Source: Paraprevotella xylaniphila YIT 11841
GTDB taxonomy: Bacteria; Bacteroidota; Bacteroidia; Bacteroidales; Bacteroidaceae
Direction: 5' to 3'
DNA: 63,385 bases
Assembly: GCF_000205165.1 (NCBI RefSeq)
Contig: NZ_GL883836.1
Location: 68,381-131,765, forward strand
Of the stretch, positions 10,902 through 22,265 are shown piece by piece. Position 1 is the stretch's first letter; each line of letters begins with the position of its first letter. The position numbers were made by a program, and so were the translations under genes. A model generated the notes under the pieces. It did no database searches. It was not told the DNA's origin and saw only the letters and a program-made list of their open reading frames with translations.

Positions 10902-11987
10902 ATGAGGAAGAACTTGATATTCGGGATGGTTATGATGTGTTCGTTATTGGGACATGGTCAAGTTCCGGCTGTGAAGACATTTGGGATGAAGGGCAATCCC
11001 ATTGTGACGGATAAGTTTACGGCTGATCCGGCTCCCATGGTTCACGACGGGACATTGTATTTGTATGTAGGACACGATGAGGCACGTGACGGAGAGATGT
11101 TCAACATTACGGAATGGCTGTGCTATTCCACAAAGGACATGAAGACGTGGACAGACCATGGGGCTGTATTGAAACCTACTGATTTTTCTTGGGCCGTAGG
11201 CGAGGCTTGGGCCTCCCAAGTGGTGGAAAAAAACGGGAAGTTCTATTATTATACCACAGTGCAGGCTGGCGAACCTTATACGGGCAAGGCGGTAGGTGTG
11301 GCTGTGGGAGACAGTCCTACGGGCCCTTTTAAGGATGCCATCGGGAAACCGTTGGTTACGGATGCCATGACTCCGAACGGAAAAAGGGGATGGTGGAACG
11401 ACATCGACCCTACGGTTTTCATAGACGATGAGGGGACTCCTTGGTTGAGTTGGGGGAACGGGACATGTTTCTTGGCCAAACTAAAATCGAATATGACGGA
11501 ATTGGATGGAGAGATACAAATATTGGAATTGCCCCATTACGTGGAAGGACCCTGGTTGCATAAACGGGGAGATTTGTATTACTTGACCTATGCTTCGATG
11601 GGAAAGGGGCGTGAGATGATACACTATGCCACAGCGGAATCCATAGGCGGGACGTGGACTTACCGGGGGGCTTTGACCGGCATGGCGGAAAACAGTTTCA
11701 CGATACATCCCGGAATCATAGAATTCAAAGGACAGTGGTATCTGTTCTATCACAATGCTTCGCTTGTCATCGGGAATCAGGCCGGTGCCACAGGGCGCAG
11801 AAGTGTTTGTGCGGACTATCTGTATTATTTGCCCGATGGTTCCATGGCATACGTGGAACAGACGAAAGCCGGACTGACGCAACCTCCCAAAACGGCTGAA
11901 GACGTATCGCGGATAGCTAATCCTTATCCGGAGGAACCGAAGGAAGTGAAGAAGCGTGCGGTAAACACCGATGGTGCGGTGAAGTAA
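10902..11987 (+). CDS. GH43 family arabinofuranosidase/xylosidase
   Basis: 361 aa with a signal peptide ending near GHGQ. Five-bladed propeller of GH43: general base D42 in TADPAP, the pKa-modulating Asp in NDIDPTVF and the acid Glu in VEGPW. There is no CBM; the last 35 residues are charged and probably a tail. Its start (NPIVTDKFTADPAPM) closely resembles the next two genes, so the three are probably paralogues. It should remove arabinose or xylose from xylan fragments; specificity is not readable here. Confidence 0.92.
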   Translation: MRKNLIFGMVMMCSLLGHGQVPAVKTFGMKGNPIVTDKFTADPAPMVHDGTLYLYVGHDEARDGEMFNITEWLCYSTKDMKTWTDHGAVLKPTDFSWAVGEAWASQVVEKNGKFYYYTTVQAGEPYTGKAVGVAVGDSPTGPFKDAIGKPLVTDAMTPNGKRGWWNDIDPTVFIDDEGTPWLSWGNGTCFLAKLKSNMTELDGEIQILELPHYVEGPWLHKRGDLYYLTYASMGKGREMIHYATAESIGGTWTYRGALTGMAENSFTIHPGIIEFKGQWYLFYHNASLVIGNQAGATGRRSVCADYLYYLPDGSMAYVEQTKAGLTQPPKTAEDVSRIANPYPEEPKEVKKRAVNTDGAVK

Positions 11988-12002
11988 TCTTTATACGATG
12001 AT

Positions 12003-13373
12003 ATGATGAAGCAAGTGGAAGTTATGAAAGTCTTGTCGGCCTTGTCTTTAGGCTTGTTTTTCATGGACTTGTCTGCTCAAAATCCGATAGTGCAGACCCA
12101 TTATACGGCCGATCCGGCACCGATGGTGTACCGGGACACCTTGTATTTATATGTAGGGTGTGACGAAAAGGACGCACCTCGGAATGCCTACCTGATGCGG
12201 GAGTATCGCTTGTATACGACTACGGATATGGTGAATTGGACCGACCACGGTGCGGTGCTCCGTACGAGCGCTTTCGGTTGGTCGGCGGGCGATGCCAGTG
12301 CGGCGCAGTGTATCGGGCGGAATGGCAAGTTCTATTGGTATATTTCTTCGCAGAACCGGTTTAAGCCCGGCTCGTCCATCGGTGTGGCCGTAGGTGATAC
12401 CCCTTACGGTCCTTTCAAGGACGCTTTGGGACATGCGTTGGTGACGAATGACATGACCACATACGCCAAGCACAGTTGGGATGATCTCGACCCGTCCGTG
12501 TTTGTGGACGATGGCGGGCAAGCATGGTTGTATTGGGGAAATGGCGTGTGTTACCGTGCCAAGTTGAAGGAGGACATGGTGTCGTTGGACGGAGGTATCG
12601 AGGCCATCGACCGGAAGGATGCTTCGTCCTTTTCTGGAGGCTTCACGGAGGCACCGTGGATTTATGAAAGGCAAGGGCGTTATTATCTGGTTTATGCGTC
12701 CGGATTCCCCGAATCCATCCATTATTCCATGGCAAAGTCTGCCGGTGGAAAGTGGGAGGCACAAGGTGTGGTCATGCCGACGGAGAAAGGAAGCAACACC
12801 AACCATCCGGGTATCGTGGATTTTAAGGGACATTCCTACTTTTTCTATCATAACGATGCCTTGCCCGGCGGGCACAGCTATTGCCGTTCGGTGTGTGTGG
12901 AAGAGTTTGCTTACGGTGCCGACGGGACGATTCCGGAGTTGCACATGACATACGAGGGGGTGAAGCAAGGTGTCGGCACGTTAGACCCTTACCGTCGAAC
13001 GGAAGCCGAGACTATCGCTTGGTCGGAAGGGGTGACTTCTGCCGTTTCGGCCGAGAAAGGGGTATATATCACCGGAATACACGACGGGGATTATATCAAG
13101 GTGCGCGATGTGGATTTCGGGGATTCCGGCTCGAAGAAGTTCGTGGCAGCTGCTTCCAGCCGTTACCATGGTGGGGAGATGGAGTTGCGCATAGATGGGC
13201 GTGACGGTGAAATCATAGGCAAGGTCCGCATTCCTTATACTGGCGAGTGGGATAAGTGGGGCGAGTTTGCTACGGATGTGAAAGCCGTTACGGGAATACA
13301 TGATTTGTATTTCGTATGCCGGGGAAAGAAGCCTCATGAGTTGTTTAATTTTGATTATTGGTATTTTAAATGA
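12003..13373 (+). CDS. GH43 enzyme with C-terminal CBM6
   Basis: 456 aa, signal peptide ending LSAQN. GH43 domain about 22-330 with Asp in TADPAP, Asp in DDLDPSVF and Glu in TEAPW. A CBM6 follows at about 333-456 ([40 protein letters not shown]). GH43-CBM6 is the usual build of arabinoxylan arabinofuranohydrolases. It begins 15 bp after the preceding gene and ends 10 bp before a close paralogue. Confidence 0.93.
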   Translation: MMKQVEVMKVLSALSLGLFFMDLSAQNPIVQTHYTADPAPMVYRDTLYLYVGCDEKDAPRNAYLMREYRLYTTTDMVNWTDHGAVLRTSAFGWSAGDASAAQCIGRNGKFYWYISSQNRFKPGSSIGVAVGDTPYGPFKDALGHALVTNDMTTYAKHSWDDLDPSVFVDDGGQAWLYWGNGVCYRAKLKEDMVSLDGGIEAIDRKDASSFSGGFTEAPWIYERQGRYYLVYASGFPESIHYSMAKSAGGKWEAQGVVMPTEKGSNTNHPGIVDFKGHSYFFYHNDALPGGHSYCRSVCVEEFAYGADGTIPELHMTYEGVKQGVGTLDPYRRTEAETIAWSEGVTSAVSAEKGVYITGIHDGDYIKVRDVDFGDSGSKKFVAAASSRYHGGEMELRIDGRDGEIIGKVRIPYTGEWDKWGEFATDVKAVTGIHDLYFVCRGKKPHELFNFDYWYFK

Positions 13374-13383
13374 AATAAAAGGT

Positions 13384-14745
13384 ATGAAAATAAGTAGATT
13401 GAAACATTGTATCGGGGGATTGGCTTTATGGCCAATGGCGTTGGCGGCACAGAATCCCATCGTGCAGACCATGTACACGGCAGACCCGGCACCGATGGTG
13501 CACGACGGTAAGTTGTTTTTGTACACCAGTCACGACGAAGACGCTTCCACATGGTTCGTGATGAATGACTGGAAGCTTTATACGACGACCGACATGGTGA
13601 ACTGGACCGACCACGGAGCGGTATTGTCTTACGAAACATTCTCGTGGGCGAAAGGTGATGCTTGGGCCATGCAATGCGTGGAGCGCGGAGGCAAGTTCTA
13701 TGCTTACGTGCCCGTGACGATGAAATCGGGGGGAGGTGCTATCGGAGTAGCCGTGGCAGACAGTCCTTATGGCCCGTTCCACGACCCGTTGGGAAAGCCG
13801 TTGGCGCAAAGCAAACGGGGAGACATCGACCCCACGGTCCTTGTGGATGACGACGGGCAGGCTTATCTCTATTGGGGAAATCCTTTTTGTTATTATGTGA
13901 AACTGAACGAAGACATGATTTCCTACAGTGGTGACATCGTCCGTGTCCCGATGGTGGAGGAGGCGTTTGGCAAACGTGAGGGCAACGTGGCCGAGCGTCC
14001 GACGCTCTATGAAGAAGGGCCTTGGTTGTACAAGCGCAAGGATTTGTATTATTTGCTGTGGGCGGGAGGCCCCATATCGGAGCATCTCGGTTATTCCATG
14101 AGCAAAAGCCCGACAGGCCCGTGGAAGTACGGTGGTGTGTTGATGCCTGCCGAAGGACGGAGCTTTACCAACCATCCCGGTATGGTGGACTATAAGGGAA
14201 ACACTTACCTGTTTTATCACAACGGGGCGTTGCCCGGTGGCGGAGGTTTTACCCGTTCGGTATGCGTGGAACAGGCGGAATTCAATAAAGACGGTTCGAT
14301 TGTCCCGTTGAAAATGACCGCCGGGATAGAGAAAGGGTTGGAGACGCTGAATCCTTTCCGGAAGACGGAAGCGGAAACCATCGCTTTCTCCGAAGGGGTG
14401 AAAGCTTCCCAGAACGAGGAAGTGGGCGTGTTTGTCAATGCCATGAAGGACGGGGCTTACATCAAGGTGAGGGACGTGGATTTCCGTGAAGGAGGCGCGT
14501 CCCGTATCACAGCCCGTGTGGGCACGACGCACAACGGCGGCGTGACGATGGAAGTACGTGCCGACGGTCGTGAGGGACGGTTGTTGGCCACATTGGAGGT
14601 GCCTATGACCGGAGGAGACAACCGTTGGGCATTGGTTTCTTCCGAAATAGAACGGATAACCGGCGTGCATGACCTGTATTTTATTTGCAAGGGGAACAAA
14701 CCCGGCAGGTTGATGTACTTCGATTATTGGATGTTTTCAAAATAA
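13384..14745 (+). CDS. GH43 enzyme with C-terminal CBM6 (paralogue of preceding gene)
   Basis: 453 aa from ATG 13384, chosen because it follows the upstream stop by 10 bp and gives a clean signal peptide ([12 protein letters not shown], cleavage near LAAQ); the longer open frame starts inside the previous gene. Catalytic Asp in TADPAP, Asp in DIDPTVL and Glu in EEGPW. CBM6 at about 330-453 ([40 protein letters not shown]). Same design as the neighbour, with an insertion ([12 protein letters not shown]) before the acid Glu, so the pair looks like an old tandem duplication that has diverged, perhaps towards singly and doubly substituted xylose. Confidence 0.93.
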   Translation: MKISRLKHCIGGLALWPMALAAQNPIVQTMYTADPAPMVHDGKLFLYTSHDEDASTWFVMNDWKLYTTTDMVNWTDHGAVLSYETFSWAKGDAWAMQCVERGGKFYAYVPVTMKSGGGAIGVAVADSPYGPFHDPLGKPLAQSKRGDIDPTVLVDDDGQAYLYWGNPFCYYVKLNEDMISYSGDIVRVPMVEEAFGKREGNVAERPTLYEEGPWLYKRKDLYYLLWAGGPISEHLGYSMSKSPTGPWKYGGVLMPAEGRSFTNHPGMVDYKGNTYLFYHNGALPGGGGFTRSVCVEQAEFNKDGSIVPLKMTAGIEKGLETLNPFRKTEAETIAFSEGVKASQNEEVGVFVNAMKDGAYIKVRDVDFREGGASRITARVGTTHNGGVTMEVRADGREGRLLATLEVPMTGGDNRWALVSSEIERITGVHDLYFICKGNKPGRLMYFDYWMFSK

Positions 14746-14774
14746 TGGTTTAATGTCTTCATTATAATAGGAAA

Positions 14775-16415
14775 ATGAGAAGGATAATGAAAAAAAACAG
14801 CTTTTGGGGATGGTCGTTTGCTTGTGCGGTTGCGCTTTCATGGCATGCTCCGGTGTTTGCCGCATCTCCTGAAATGCGACTTACGGAGGTACAGCCCGCC
14901 ACATTTAAGAATCCGGTGGTCTGGGCCGATGTGCCCGACCCGGATGTGATTCGTGTGGGGGATTATTTCTATATGGTCAGCACGACCATGCACCTGATGC
15001 CCGGGGCACCGGTCATGCGTTCCAAAGATTTGGTGAACTGGGAGACGGTCAGTTATCTTTTCGACAAGTTGCATGAGACTCCGAAATACGACATGGAGGA
15101 AGGTACGGTATACGGACGGGGACAATGGGCTACATCCATCCGTTATCATGACGGTAAGTTTTATGCCTTGTTCTCTCCGAACGATGTGCCGTACCGTTCT
15201 TTTATTTATACTACGGACGACCCGGCTAAGGGTTGGACTTTGCACAGCCGCATGAAGCATTTCCACGACTGTTCTTTGTTCTTCGATGATGACGGACGTG
15301 CCTATGCCTTTTATGGTACGGGGCAGGTTACTGAATTGGAACCGGATTTGTCCGGTGTGAAAGAAGGTGGTTTGAACATCACCTTGCCGGTGAGGGATGA
15401 GGAGGAAAAGGGACTGCTTGAAGGTAGCCGTATGTTGAAACATGACGGGAAATATTATCTCCTGATGATTTCCTGGCCCAATGGGGGGAAACGCCGGCAG
15501 TTGTGCTACCGGGCCGACAAGATTGACGGTCCGTACGAAAAGAAAGTCATCTTGTGCGATAATTTTGCGGGCTTCCCTTACGTAGGACAAGGGACGATTG
15601 TGGACGATGCCGAAGGAAACTGGTATGGTGTGATATTCCAAGACCGTGGCGGCGTGGGGCGTGTGCTGACATTGTCCCCTTGCCGTTGGATAGACGGATG
15701 GCCTATGTTGGGCGATGAAAACGGCCGTGTGCCGGAAGTGATGGAAGTGCCGGTGAAAGGCGGGCCGGTCATCCCCTTGGTCGTAAGCGATGAGTTCGAT
15801 GGGGACAAGCTGAAGATGGAGTGGCAGTGGAACCATAACCCTGTGGATGAGGCTTGGACACTGAAGGAACACAAAGGATTCCTACGTTTGAAAACCAATA
15901 AGATAGTACAGAATCTGTATGAAGCCCGTAACACGCTTACCCAACGGATGGAAGGGCCGGAATGCAGCGGACGCATAGGTCTGGATGTCAAGGGAATGAA
16001 GGATGGTGACCGTGCCGGATTCGCCGCCTTTAACGGCCATTCCGGTATCCTGACCGTGGAGAAAGACGGGAAGGACTTGTTCTTGGTGATGACTGAGGAG
16101 GTTGTGTCATTGACCGACAAGGAGAAGAAAGTCACAGGGGTGGAACGGAAAGAATGCGCCCGTGTCAAGCTTCCTCGTACCAAGAATGTTTACCTGCGTA
16201 TAGATGCGGATTTCCGTTTGAAACGGGATATAGCCGTGTTCTATTACAGTCTGGACGGTGAGGAATGGACGAAAATAGGTTCTGATTTCAAGATGCGTTT
16301 TGACTTCCGTAAGCTCTTCATGGGCACGAAGTTCGGCATATTCAATTATGCCACGAAGACGGGTGGAGGTTACGTGGATGTAGACTATTTCCGGTATGAA
16401 AAGGTTGAAAAGTGA
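14775..16415 (+). CDS. GH43 family beta-xylosidase/arabinofuranosidase with C-terminal beta-sandwich
   Basis: 546 aa. Signal peptide ending PVFAAS; ATG 14775 (AGGA just upstream) or 14787 are both possible. GH43 propeller about 40-330: Asp in DVPDPDVI, Asp in DCSLFFDD, acid Glu in LLEGSRM. Residues about 335-546 form a concanavalin-like sandwich (DEFDGDKLKMEWQWNHNP, RIDADFRLKRD, FGIFNYATK) typical of the GH43 branch of beta-xylosidases. It differs from the three GH43 genes before it and likely cuts xylooligosaccharides or arabinose from them. Confidence 0.92.
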   Translation: MRRIMKKNSFWGWSFACAVALSWHAPVFAASPEMRLTEVQPATFKNPVVWADVPDPDVIRVGDYFYMVSTTMHLMPGAPVMRSKDLVNWETVSYLFDKLHETPKYDMEEGTVYGRGQWATSIRYHDGKFYALFSPNDVPYRSFIYTTDDPAKGWTLHSRMKHFHDCSLFFDDDGRAYAFYGTGQVTELEPDLSGVKEGGLNITLPVRDEEEKGLLEGSRMLKHDGKYYLLMISWPNGGKRRQLCYRADKIDGPYEKKVILCDNFAGFPYVGQGTIVDDAEGNWYGVIFQDRGGVGRVLTLSPCRWIDGWPMLGDENGRVPEVMEVPVKGGPVIPLVVSDEFDGDKLKMEWQWNHNPVDEAWTLKEHKGFLRLKTNKIVQNLYEARNTLTQRMEGPECSGRIGLDVKGMKDGDRAGFAAFNGHSGILTVEKDGKDLFLVMTEEVVSLTDKEKKVTGVERKECARVKLPRTKNVYLRIDADFRLKRDIAVFYYSLDGEEWTKIGSDFKMRFDFRKLFMGTKFGIFNYATKTGGGYVDVDYFRYEKVEK

Positions 16416-16429
16416 AAATCGCGATTAAG

Positions 16430-16463
16430 CTCGGCAGAGGAAAGCTTGCTTGCCTCTGCCGAG
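16430..16463 (+). other. Perfect hairpin inside the enzyme operon
   Basis: CTCGGCAGAGG (16430-16440) pairs exactly with CCTCTGCCGAG (16453-16463) around a 12-nt loop. No T run follows, so it is not a typical terminator; it may stabilise or process the mRNA between GH43 and the CE6-like gene. Confidence 0.6.
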
Positions 16464-16526
16464 TGGGAGCGATTTATGCAAAAAGTACGTGGGATTGAAG
16501 AATAAAATGGCAGAAAGGGAAACTGA

Positions 16527-17387
<861 letters not shown>

Positions 17388-17401
17388 AAACCTGAATCTA
17401 T

Positions 17402-19741
17402 ATGCAAATGAATAAACTTATAGGAACTTGTCTGCTCTGCGCTTGGGTATGGGGAACGCAGGCAAACGCGCAAGAGAGCATCAAAGTGGGTAATACAACC
17501 CGTAACATGATTACATACGCCCCCGAGGGATTGCCTTATAATCCGCCTTTGGTCATTTCGTTACATGGAATGAATCAGGATGCCAATTACCAAAAAGGAC
17601 AGGCGAATTGGGAAGCCGTGGCCGATACGGCCAAGTTTGTGGTGGTTTACCCCAATGGCATCAATAAGGCTTGGGATATATCCGGTGATACGGATATAAA
17701 GTTTCTGGAGACGGTTATCGACACGATGTACAACCGTTACCACATCAACCGTAACCGGGTATATCTCTCCGGTTTTTCCATGGGCGGTATGATGACGTAC
17801 CATGCCATGGCGCGGATGAGTGATAAAATTGCGGCCTTCGGCCCGGTGAGCGGTATTTCGGTGGACTACCGTAATCCTTCAGGCAGACGTGCAGTGCCCA
17901 TCATCCATACGCACGGCACAGCTGACAACGTCGTATACTACAACGGGGATGCCAACCATCCGGCCGGAGGGTATGGAAGTATACCGGAATATGTGAAGAA
18001 GTGGGCTGCGTTCGACGGTTGCGACATGAATCCCGAAGTCATCAAACCCTATCCTGCCGGTAAACCGGGGTCATCGGCTACATATACCCGGTATTCCGGA
18101 GGAAAGGACGGAGTGGAAGTCGTGCTCATTTCAATAGAGGGCAAAGGACATTGGCACTCCAATGATCCGGCCAGTGTCATGACGACGGAAGAAATCTGGA
18201 ATTTTTGCAAGCGATATTCGTTGGGACCAGAGGAACCGGAACCTCCTGCTTTGGTGTCGGCTGAGCCGGAAAACCATTCTTTTGACTTGCCTTCGCAGGA
18301 TTTGGCTTTTGTTTACACCTTCGATGAAGCGGTAGATGGTGGAGAAGCCAAGGCTATTCTTTCCGGCGAAGGCATGGAATATCCGCTTGTGTTGTCTGAG
18401 AGTGGTTTTAGCAAACGCTTGACATTCCGTTTGCCGGACGGGGTACAGTTGCCTGATGGGGATTATACGCTGAGAGTGGAACATTTGGAGAACGAAGCGG
18501 GAGGTGTTTTGCAGTCGTGCGTGTTCACTTATACGATAGGAGTGGTTGAGGTCGGCGATGAACTTGCCATAGAGACGTTGCTTTCACCTGTTTGGAGAGA
18601 AGAGCAAGCGGTGGTGGGCGAAGGCATACCTACCGGTTGGAAGCGTGTGAACAGCCGTAAGGACGGCACGAAGGATGAGAAAGGATCGGGGGCCGCCAAT
18701 ACAGGCGGTGCCCGGCTGAAATACTTCCCTGAAGGAGGTGATTTCGATGCGGGGTTCTATTTGAGTGCCCGTGATTACGATGTATGTGACTTTTATTTTG
18801 GGAGTTACGATGGGTATCGTCTGCACTTGTTGCCCGGACAATACGTATTGTCATTCAATTCCGTATATTGGAGTGCGGGGTCGGAAGAAGGAAAGGCCAC
18901 CTTTGATGTGCAAGTGACCGATGGGACAGGCAAGGGCGTGTGGTCGCAGGTCGGGCTGCTTTCTTCTGGATGTATGGACGAGGTCTCCACGGAAAAAGTA
19001 AAAGGTTCCAAAGCGCATGAATATGTGTTTTCCATAACATCCGAAGGTAATTATGAATTGCATTTTACGATGTCGCAGGGGTGGAATTCCATCATTCTCG
19101 GTGGGATAAGGATGACGACTCAGCCTTCTGTGGCCGACGTGTACAAAGGTGGCTTCCTGAGATTGATGAAGGAAGCGGCGCGGGGATACGAGGCAACGGC
19201 ATCGGATTGTTATGCCGCTTCGGAAGATTTACGCACAGCTTTGAAAATCGTGTTGGATCAATATGAAGGTTTCGTTTCCACAGCTCCTTCGGAGTATGAA
19301 GAAGCGATGGAAGCGGTAGAGGCTGTATGGCTACCTTTGGCTGACCGGAAAGAAAGCGTAGACGTGTATGTGAATGCTTTGGAAACGGCACAGGAAGCTT
19401 TATCCGGATGGGAGAAGGACGGGTTTGACTTGACAGCACAGGCTTATTTGGATTTGAAGGAGGCCGTGCGGGACTGCGCATTCGGGCAGGTGGACATGAC
19501 AGACAACTTGCGGATGCGGGATGCGGCGGAAAGTTTGTCCGGCTATGTGCAGAAGTTGCGGGAGGAAGCCTTGACGGTGGACGGCGTGACGGTGTCGGGG
19601 CGTCCTGTAAGTGTGGAGCATTATGATTTGAGTGGCCGTAGGATAAAGCCCGGTTGCCGGGGCGTGACGGTGGTGCGTGAACTTTACCGTGACGGCAGTG
19701 TCCGTGTGCAAAAAAGGTTGAATGTTTTTTCTTCTTTGTAA
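17402..19741 (+). CDS. CE1-type esterase (PHB-depolymerase/feruloyl-esterase fold) with extra domains and T9SS-like tail
   Basis: 779 aa. Signal peptide ending ANAQES. Residues about 25-275 are an alpha/beta-hydrolase of the LpqC/PHB-depolymerase type: oxyanion block SLHGMNQ, nucleophile S126 in SGFSMGG, Asp block THGTADNVVYY and His in GHWHSND. An Ig-like domain (about 280-385), a beta-sandwich (about 390-585) and an alpha-helical spacer (about 590-735) follow. The tail has YDLSGRRIKPG and YRDGSVRVQKRL, like the tails of the GH98 and the GH30-GH43 proteins. Likely a surface feruloyl or acetylxylan esterase; the T9SS route is inferred. Confidence 0.88.
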   Translation: MQMNKLIGTCLLCAWVWGTQANAQESIKVGNTTRNMITYAPEGLPYNPPLVISLHGMNQDANYQKGQANWEAVADTAKFVVVYPNGINKAWDISGDTDIKFLETVIDTMYNRYHINRNRVYLSGFSMGGMMTYHAMARMSDKIAAFGPVSGISVDYRNPSGRRAVPIIHTHGTADNVVYYNGDANHPAGGYGSIPEYVKKWAAFDGCDMNPEVIKPYPAGKPGSSATYTRYSGGKDGVEVVLISIEGKGHWHSNDPASVMTTEEIWNFCKRYSLGPEEPEPPALVSAEPENHSFDLPSQDLAFVYTFDEAVDGGEAKAILSGEGMEYPLVLSESGFSKRLTFRLPDGVQLPDGDYTLRVEHLENEAGGVLQSCVFTYTIGVVEVGDELAIETLLSPVWREEQAVVGEGIPTGWKRVNSRKDGTKDEKGSGAANTGGARLKYFPEGGDFDAGFYLSARDYDVCDFYFGSYDGYRLHLLPGQYVLSFNSVYWSAGSEEGKATFDVQVTDGTGKGVWSQVGLLSSGCMDEVSTEKVKGSKAHEYVFSITSEGNYELHFTMSQGWNSIILGGIRMTTQPSVADVYKGGFLRLMKEAARGYEATASDCYAASEDLRTALKIVLDQYEGFVSTAPSEYEEAMEAVEAVWLPLADRKESVDVYVNALETAQEALSGWEKDGFDLTAQAYLDLKEAVRDCAFGQVDMTDNLRMRDAAESLSGYVQKLREEALTVDGVTVSGRPVSVEHYDLSGRRIKPGCRGVTVVRELYRDGSVRVQKRLNVFSSL

Positions 19742-19763
19742 AGGCGAAGACTTTTTATTTGTA

Positions 19764-19771
19764 TATCTTTG
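19764..19771 (+). promoter_or_regulatory. Internal -7 box before GH95
   Basis: TATCTTTG fits TAnnTTTG, 36 bp before ATG 19807. No ATGTWACAT site precedes it, so this promoter may be constitutive or under other control. Confidence 0.5.
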
Positions 19772-19806
19772 TAAGAGGTTAGGAAATATTGAAAAAATCG
19801 AGTACG

Positions 19807-22236
19807 ATGAAAAAGAAGTTATTAGGAGCCTTGCTTCTGCTTTGTAGCAGCATGGCATGGGCGGGGGATTTGAAACTTTGGTATGGCAAGCCGGCCAAGG
19901 ATTGGACGGAAGCTTTGCCTGTGGGCAATTCCAAGTTGGGTGCCATGGTTTATGGCGGCACCGGGCGTGAGGAACTACAGTTGAATGAAGAGACATTCTG
20001 GGCCGGCGGTCCTTACGACAATAACAATCCGAATGCGTTGTACGTCCTGCCGGTAGTCCGGAATCTGATATTTCAGGGTAAGACACGTGAAGCCCAACGG
20101 TTGGTCGATGCCAATTTTTTTACGCGCAAGGATGGCATGAGCTATTTGACGATGGGAAGCCTTTTTCTGGATTTCCCAGGGCATGACAAGGCAACGGATT
20201 TTTATCGTGACTTGGATATCGGGAATGCTACGGCCACTACCCGCTATAAGGTGGACGGCGTGGCTTATGCCCGCACTGTGTTTGCCTCTTTCACGGATAG
20301 CGTGATTGTAGTGCGCCTGCAGGCCGACAAGGCCGGGGCTTTGGCTTTCACGGTGGGCTACGACGCTCCTTTAAAGCACGAAGTCAGTGCCGATGGAGAC
20401 ATGCTTTCCATCGCTTGTGAGGGCAAAGACCAGGAAGGTGTAAAAGCAGCCTTGTGTGCCGAGTGTCGCGTGAAAGTGGTGAGCGACGGCAAGACAACCG
20501 CCGATGGAAAAAAACTGGAGGTGGTCGGTGCAACGAAAGCTACGCTTTACCTGTCGGCGGCTACGAATTACGTGGACTACCACGATGTGAGCGGTGATGC
20601 GGCTGCCCGTGCCGACCGTTGCCTGCAACGTGCTGTCCAGATTCCTTATAAGAAAGCTTTGGAAAAACATGTGGCTTATTATCGGAATTTGTTCGGACGG
20701 GTGGAGTTGGATTTGGGTGAGACAGAGGCTGCGGCGCGTGAGACCCCTTTACGTATCCGCGATTTCAGTCAAGGTGGAGATCCGTCGTTGGCTGCGCTTT
20801 TGTTCCAGTATGGCCGTTATTTGTTGATTTCCTCTTCCCAACCCGGCGGGCAACCGGCTAATTTGCAAGGCATTTGGAACCGCAGTACGAATGCTCCTTG
20901 GGACAGCAAATACACCATCAATATCAACACTGAGATGAATTATTGGTTGGCCGAGGTGGCCAACTTGAGTGAGATGCACCAACCCTTGTTCTCCATGTTG
21001 GAAGACTTGTCCGTGACGGGGGCGAAGACAGCTCGTGACATGTACAATTGCGGAGGATGGGTGGCCCATCACAATACCGACTTGTGGCGCATCAGCGGCG
21101 TGGTGGATTTTGCAGCGGCCGGCATGTGGCCGAGTGGAGGGGCATGGTTGGCCCAGCATCTGTGGCAGCACTACCTGTTCACTGCCGACAAAAAGTTCCT
21201 GAAAGCTTATTATCCGGTATTGAAAGGCACGGCCCGTTTCTTTTTGGATTTCCTGACCGAGCATCCTTCTTACAAATGGTGGGTGGTGGCTCCGTCGGTG
21301 TCGCCCGAGCACGGTCCGGTAACGGCAGGTTGTACGATGGACAACCAAATAGTGTTTGATGCCTTGTACAATACTTTGCAGGCTTCTGAGATTGTGGGCG
21401 ATGATGCCGCTTTCCGCGATTCTTTGGCGCAGATGCTCGACCGGTTGCCGCCCATGCAAGTCGGACGGCACGGCCAGTTGCAGGAGTGGTTGCAAGACGT
21501 GGACGATCCTAAGGACGAGCACCGCCATATTTCCCACCTTTATGGCCTTTATCCGAGTAACCAGGTTTCCCCGTTTTCGCACCCCGGACTTTTCCGGGCT
21601 GCCCGTACTACGTTGGAGCAGCGTGGCGACAAGGCTACGGGGTGGAGCATCGGGTGGAAGATAAACTTCTGGGCGCGCATGTTGGATGGCAACCATGCTT
21701 ATCGTTTGATCAGCAACATGCTTCAGTTACTGCCCAGTGATGCCGTGGCGGGGGAATACCCAGAAGGCCGTACATATCCTAATATGTTCGATGCCCATCC
21801 GCCTTTCCAGATTGACGGCAACTTCGGGGCAGCGGCCGGTATTGCAGAGATGCTGTTGCAAAGCCACGACGGGGCGGTGCATCTGTTGCCTGCCTTGCCC
21901 GATGTGTGGAGAGAAGGCCGTGTGAAAGGTTTGCGGGCACGCGGGGGGTACGAAGTGGACATGGAGTGGGCCGATGGCCGTCTGTCGTCTGCCACCGTGC
22001 GTTCCACCGTAGGGGGTACGTTGCGTTTGCGTTCTTACGTACCGTTGAAAGGCAAGGGCTTGAAGAAAGCTTCGGGCGTGTGTCCCAATAGCTTGTTGGC
22101 TCCAGCCACAATCAAGGAACCTTTGTACTCGTCCGAACTGAAGGCACGTCCGTCGGTTTCCGTTCCCGAAGTGTATGAATATGATGTGCAAACCCAACCC
22201 GGGAAGACTTATAAATTCCGCATAGGGAATTTGTAG
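19807..22236 (+). CDS. GH95 alpha-L-fucosidase / alpha-L-galactosidase
   Basis: 809 aa from ATG 19807; an upstream TTG at 19789 is in frame but less likely. Signal peptide ending MAWAGD. Full-length GH95: N-terminal beta domain ([20 protein letters not shown]), (alpha/alpha)6 barrel with the family motifs [16 protein letters not shown] and QIDGNFG that hold the catalytic Asn, Glu and Asp, and a C-terminal beta domain. GH95 enzymes cut alpha-1,2-L-fucose. In the Bacteroides ovatus complex-xylan locus a GH95 acts on alpha-L-galactose, and given the xylan setting that activity is a real alternative here. Confidence 0.93.
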   Translation: MKKKLLGALLLLCSSMAWAGDLKLWYGKPAKDWTEALPVGNSKLGAMVYGGTGREELQLNEETFWAGGPYDNNNPNALYVLPVVRNLIFQGKTREAQRLVDANFFTRKDGMSYLTMGSLFLDFPGHDKATDFYRDLDIGNATATTRYKVDGVAYARTVFASFTDSVIVVRLQADKAGALAFTVGYDAPLKHEVSADGDMLSIACEGKDQEGVKAALCAECRVKVVSDGKTTADGKKLEVVGATKATLYLSAATNYVDYHDVSGDAAARADRCLQRAVQIPYKKALEKHVAYYRNLFGRVELDLGETEAAARETPLRIRDFSQGGDPSLAALLFQYGRYLLISSSQPGGQPANLQGIWNRSTNAPWDSKYTININTEMNYWLAEVANLSEMHQPLFSMLEDLSVTGAKTARDMYNCGGWVAHHNTDLWRISGVVDFAAAGMWPSGGAWLAQHLWQHYLFTADKKFLKAYYPVLKGTARFFLDFLTEHPSYKWWVVAPSVSPEHGPVTAGCTMDNQIVFDALYNTLQASEIVGDDAAFRDSLAQMLDRLPPMQVGRHGQLQEWLQDVDDPKDEHRHISHLYGLYPSNQVSPFSHPGLFRAARTTLEQRGDKATGWSIGWKINFWARMLDGNHAYRLISNMLQLLPSDAVAGEYPEGRTYPNMFDAHPPFQIDGNFGAAAGIAEMLLQSHDGAVHLLPALPDVWREGRVKGLRARGGYEVDMEWADGRLSSATVRSTVGGTLRLRSYVPLKGKGLKKASGVCPNSLLAPATIKEPLYSSELKARPSVSVPEVYEYDVQTQPGKTYKFRIGNL

Positions 22237-22265
22237 GTTTCCCCTAAAAAAATAATCACATAAGG

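Noticed and set aside
13426-14670. Minus-strand open frame of 414 aa inside a GH43-CBM6 gene
   Set aside because: Antisense shadow with no recognisable fold or start context.
19789-19806. TTG start giving six more residues to GH95
   Set aside because: ATG 19807 gives a normal signal peptide and has better spacing from the promoter at 19764.
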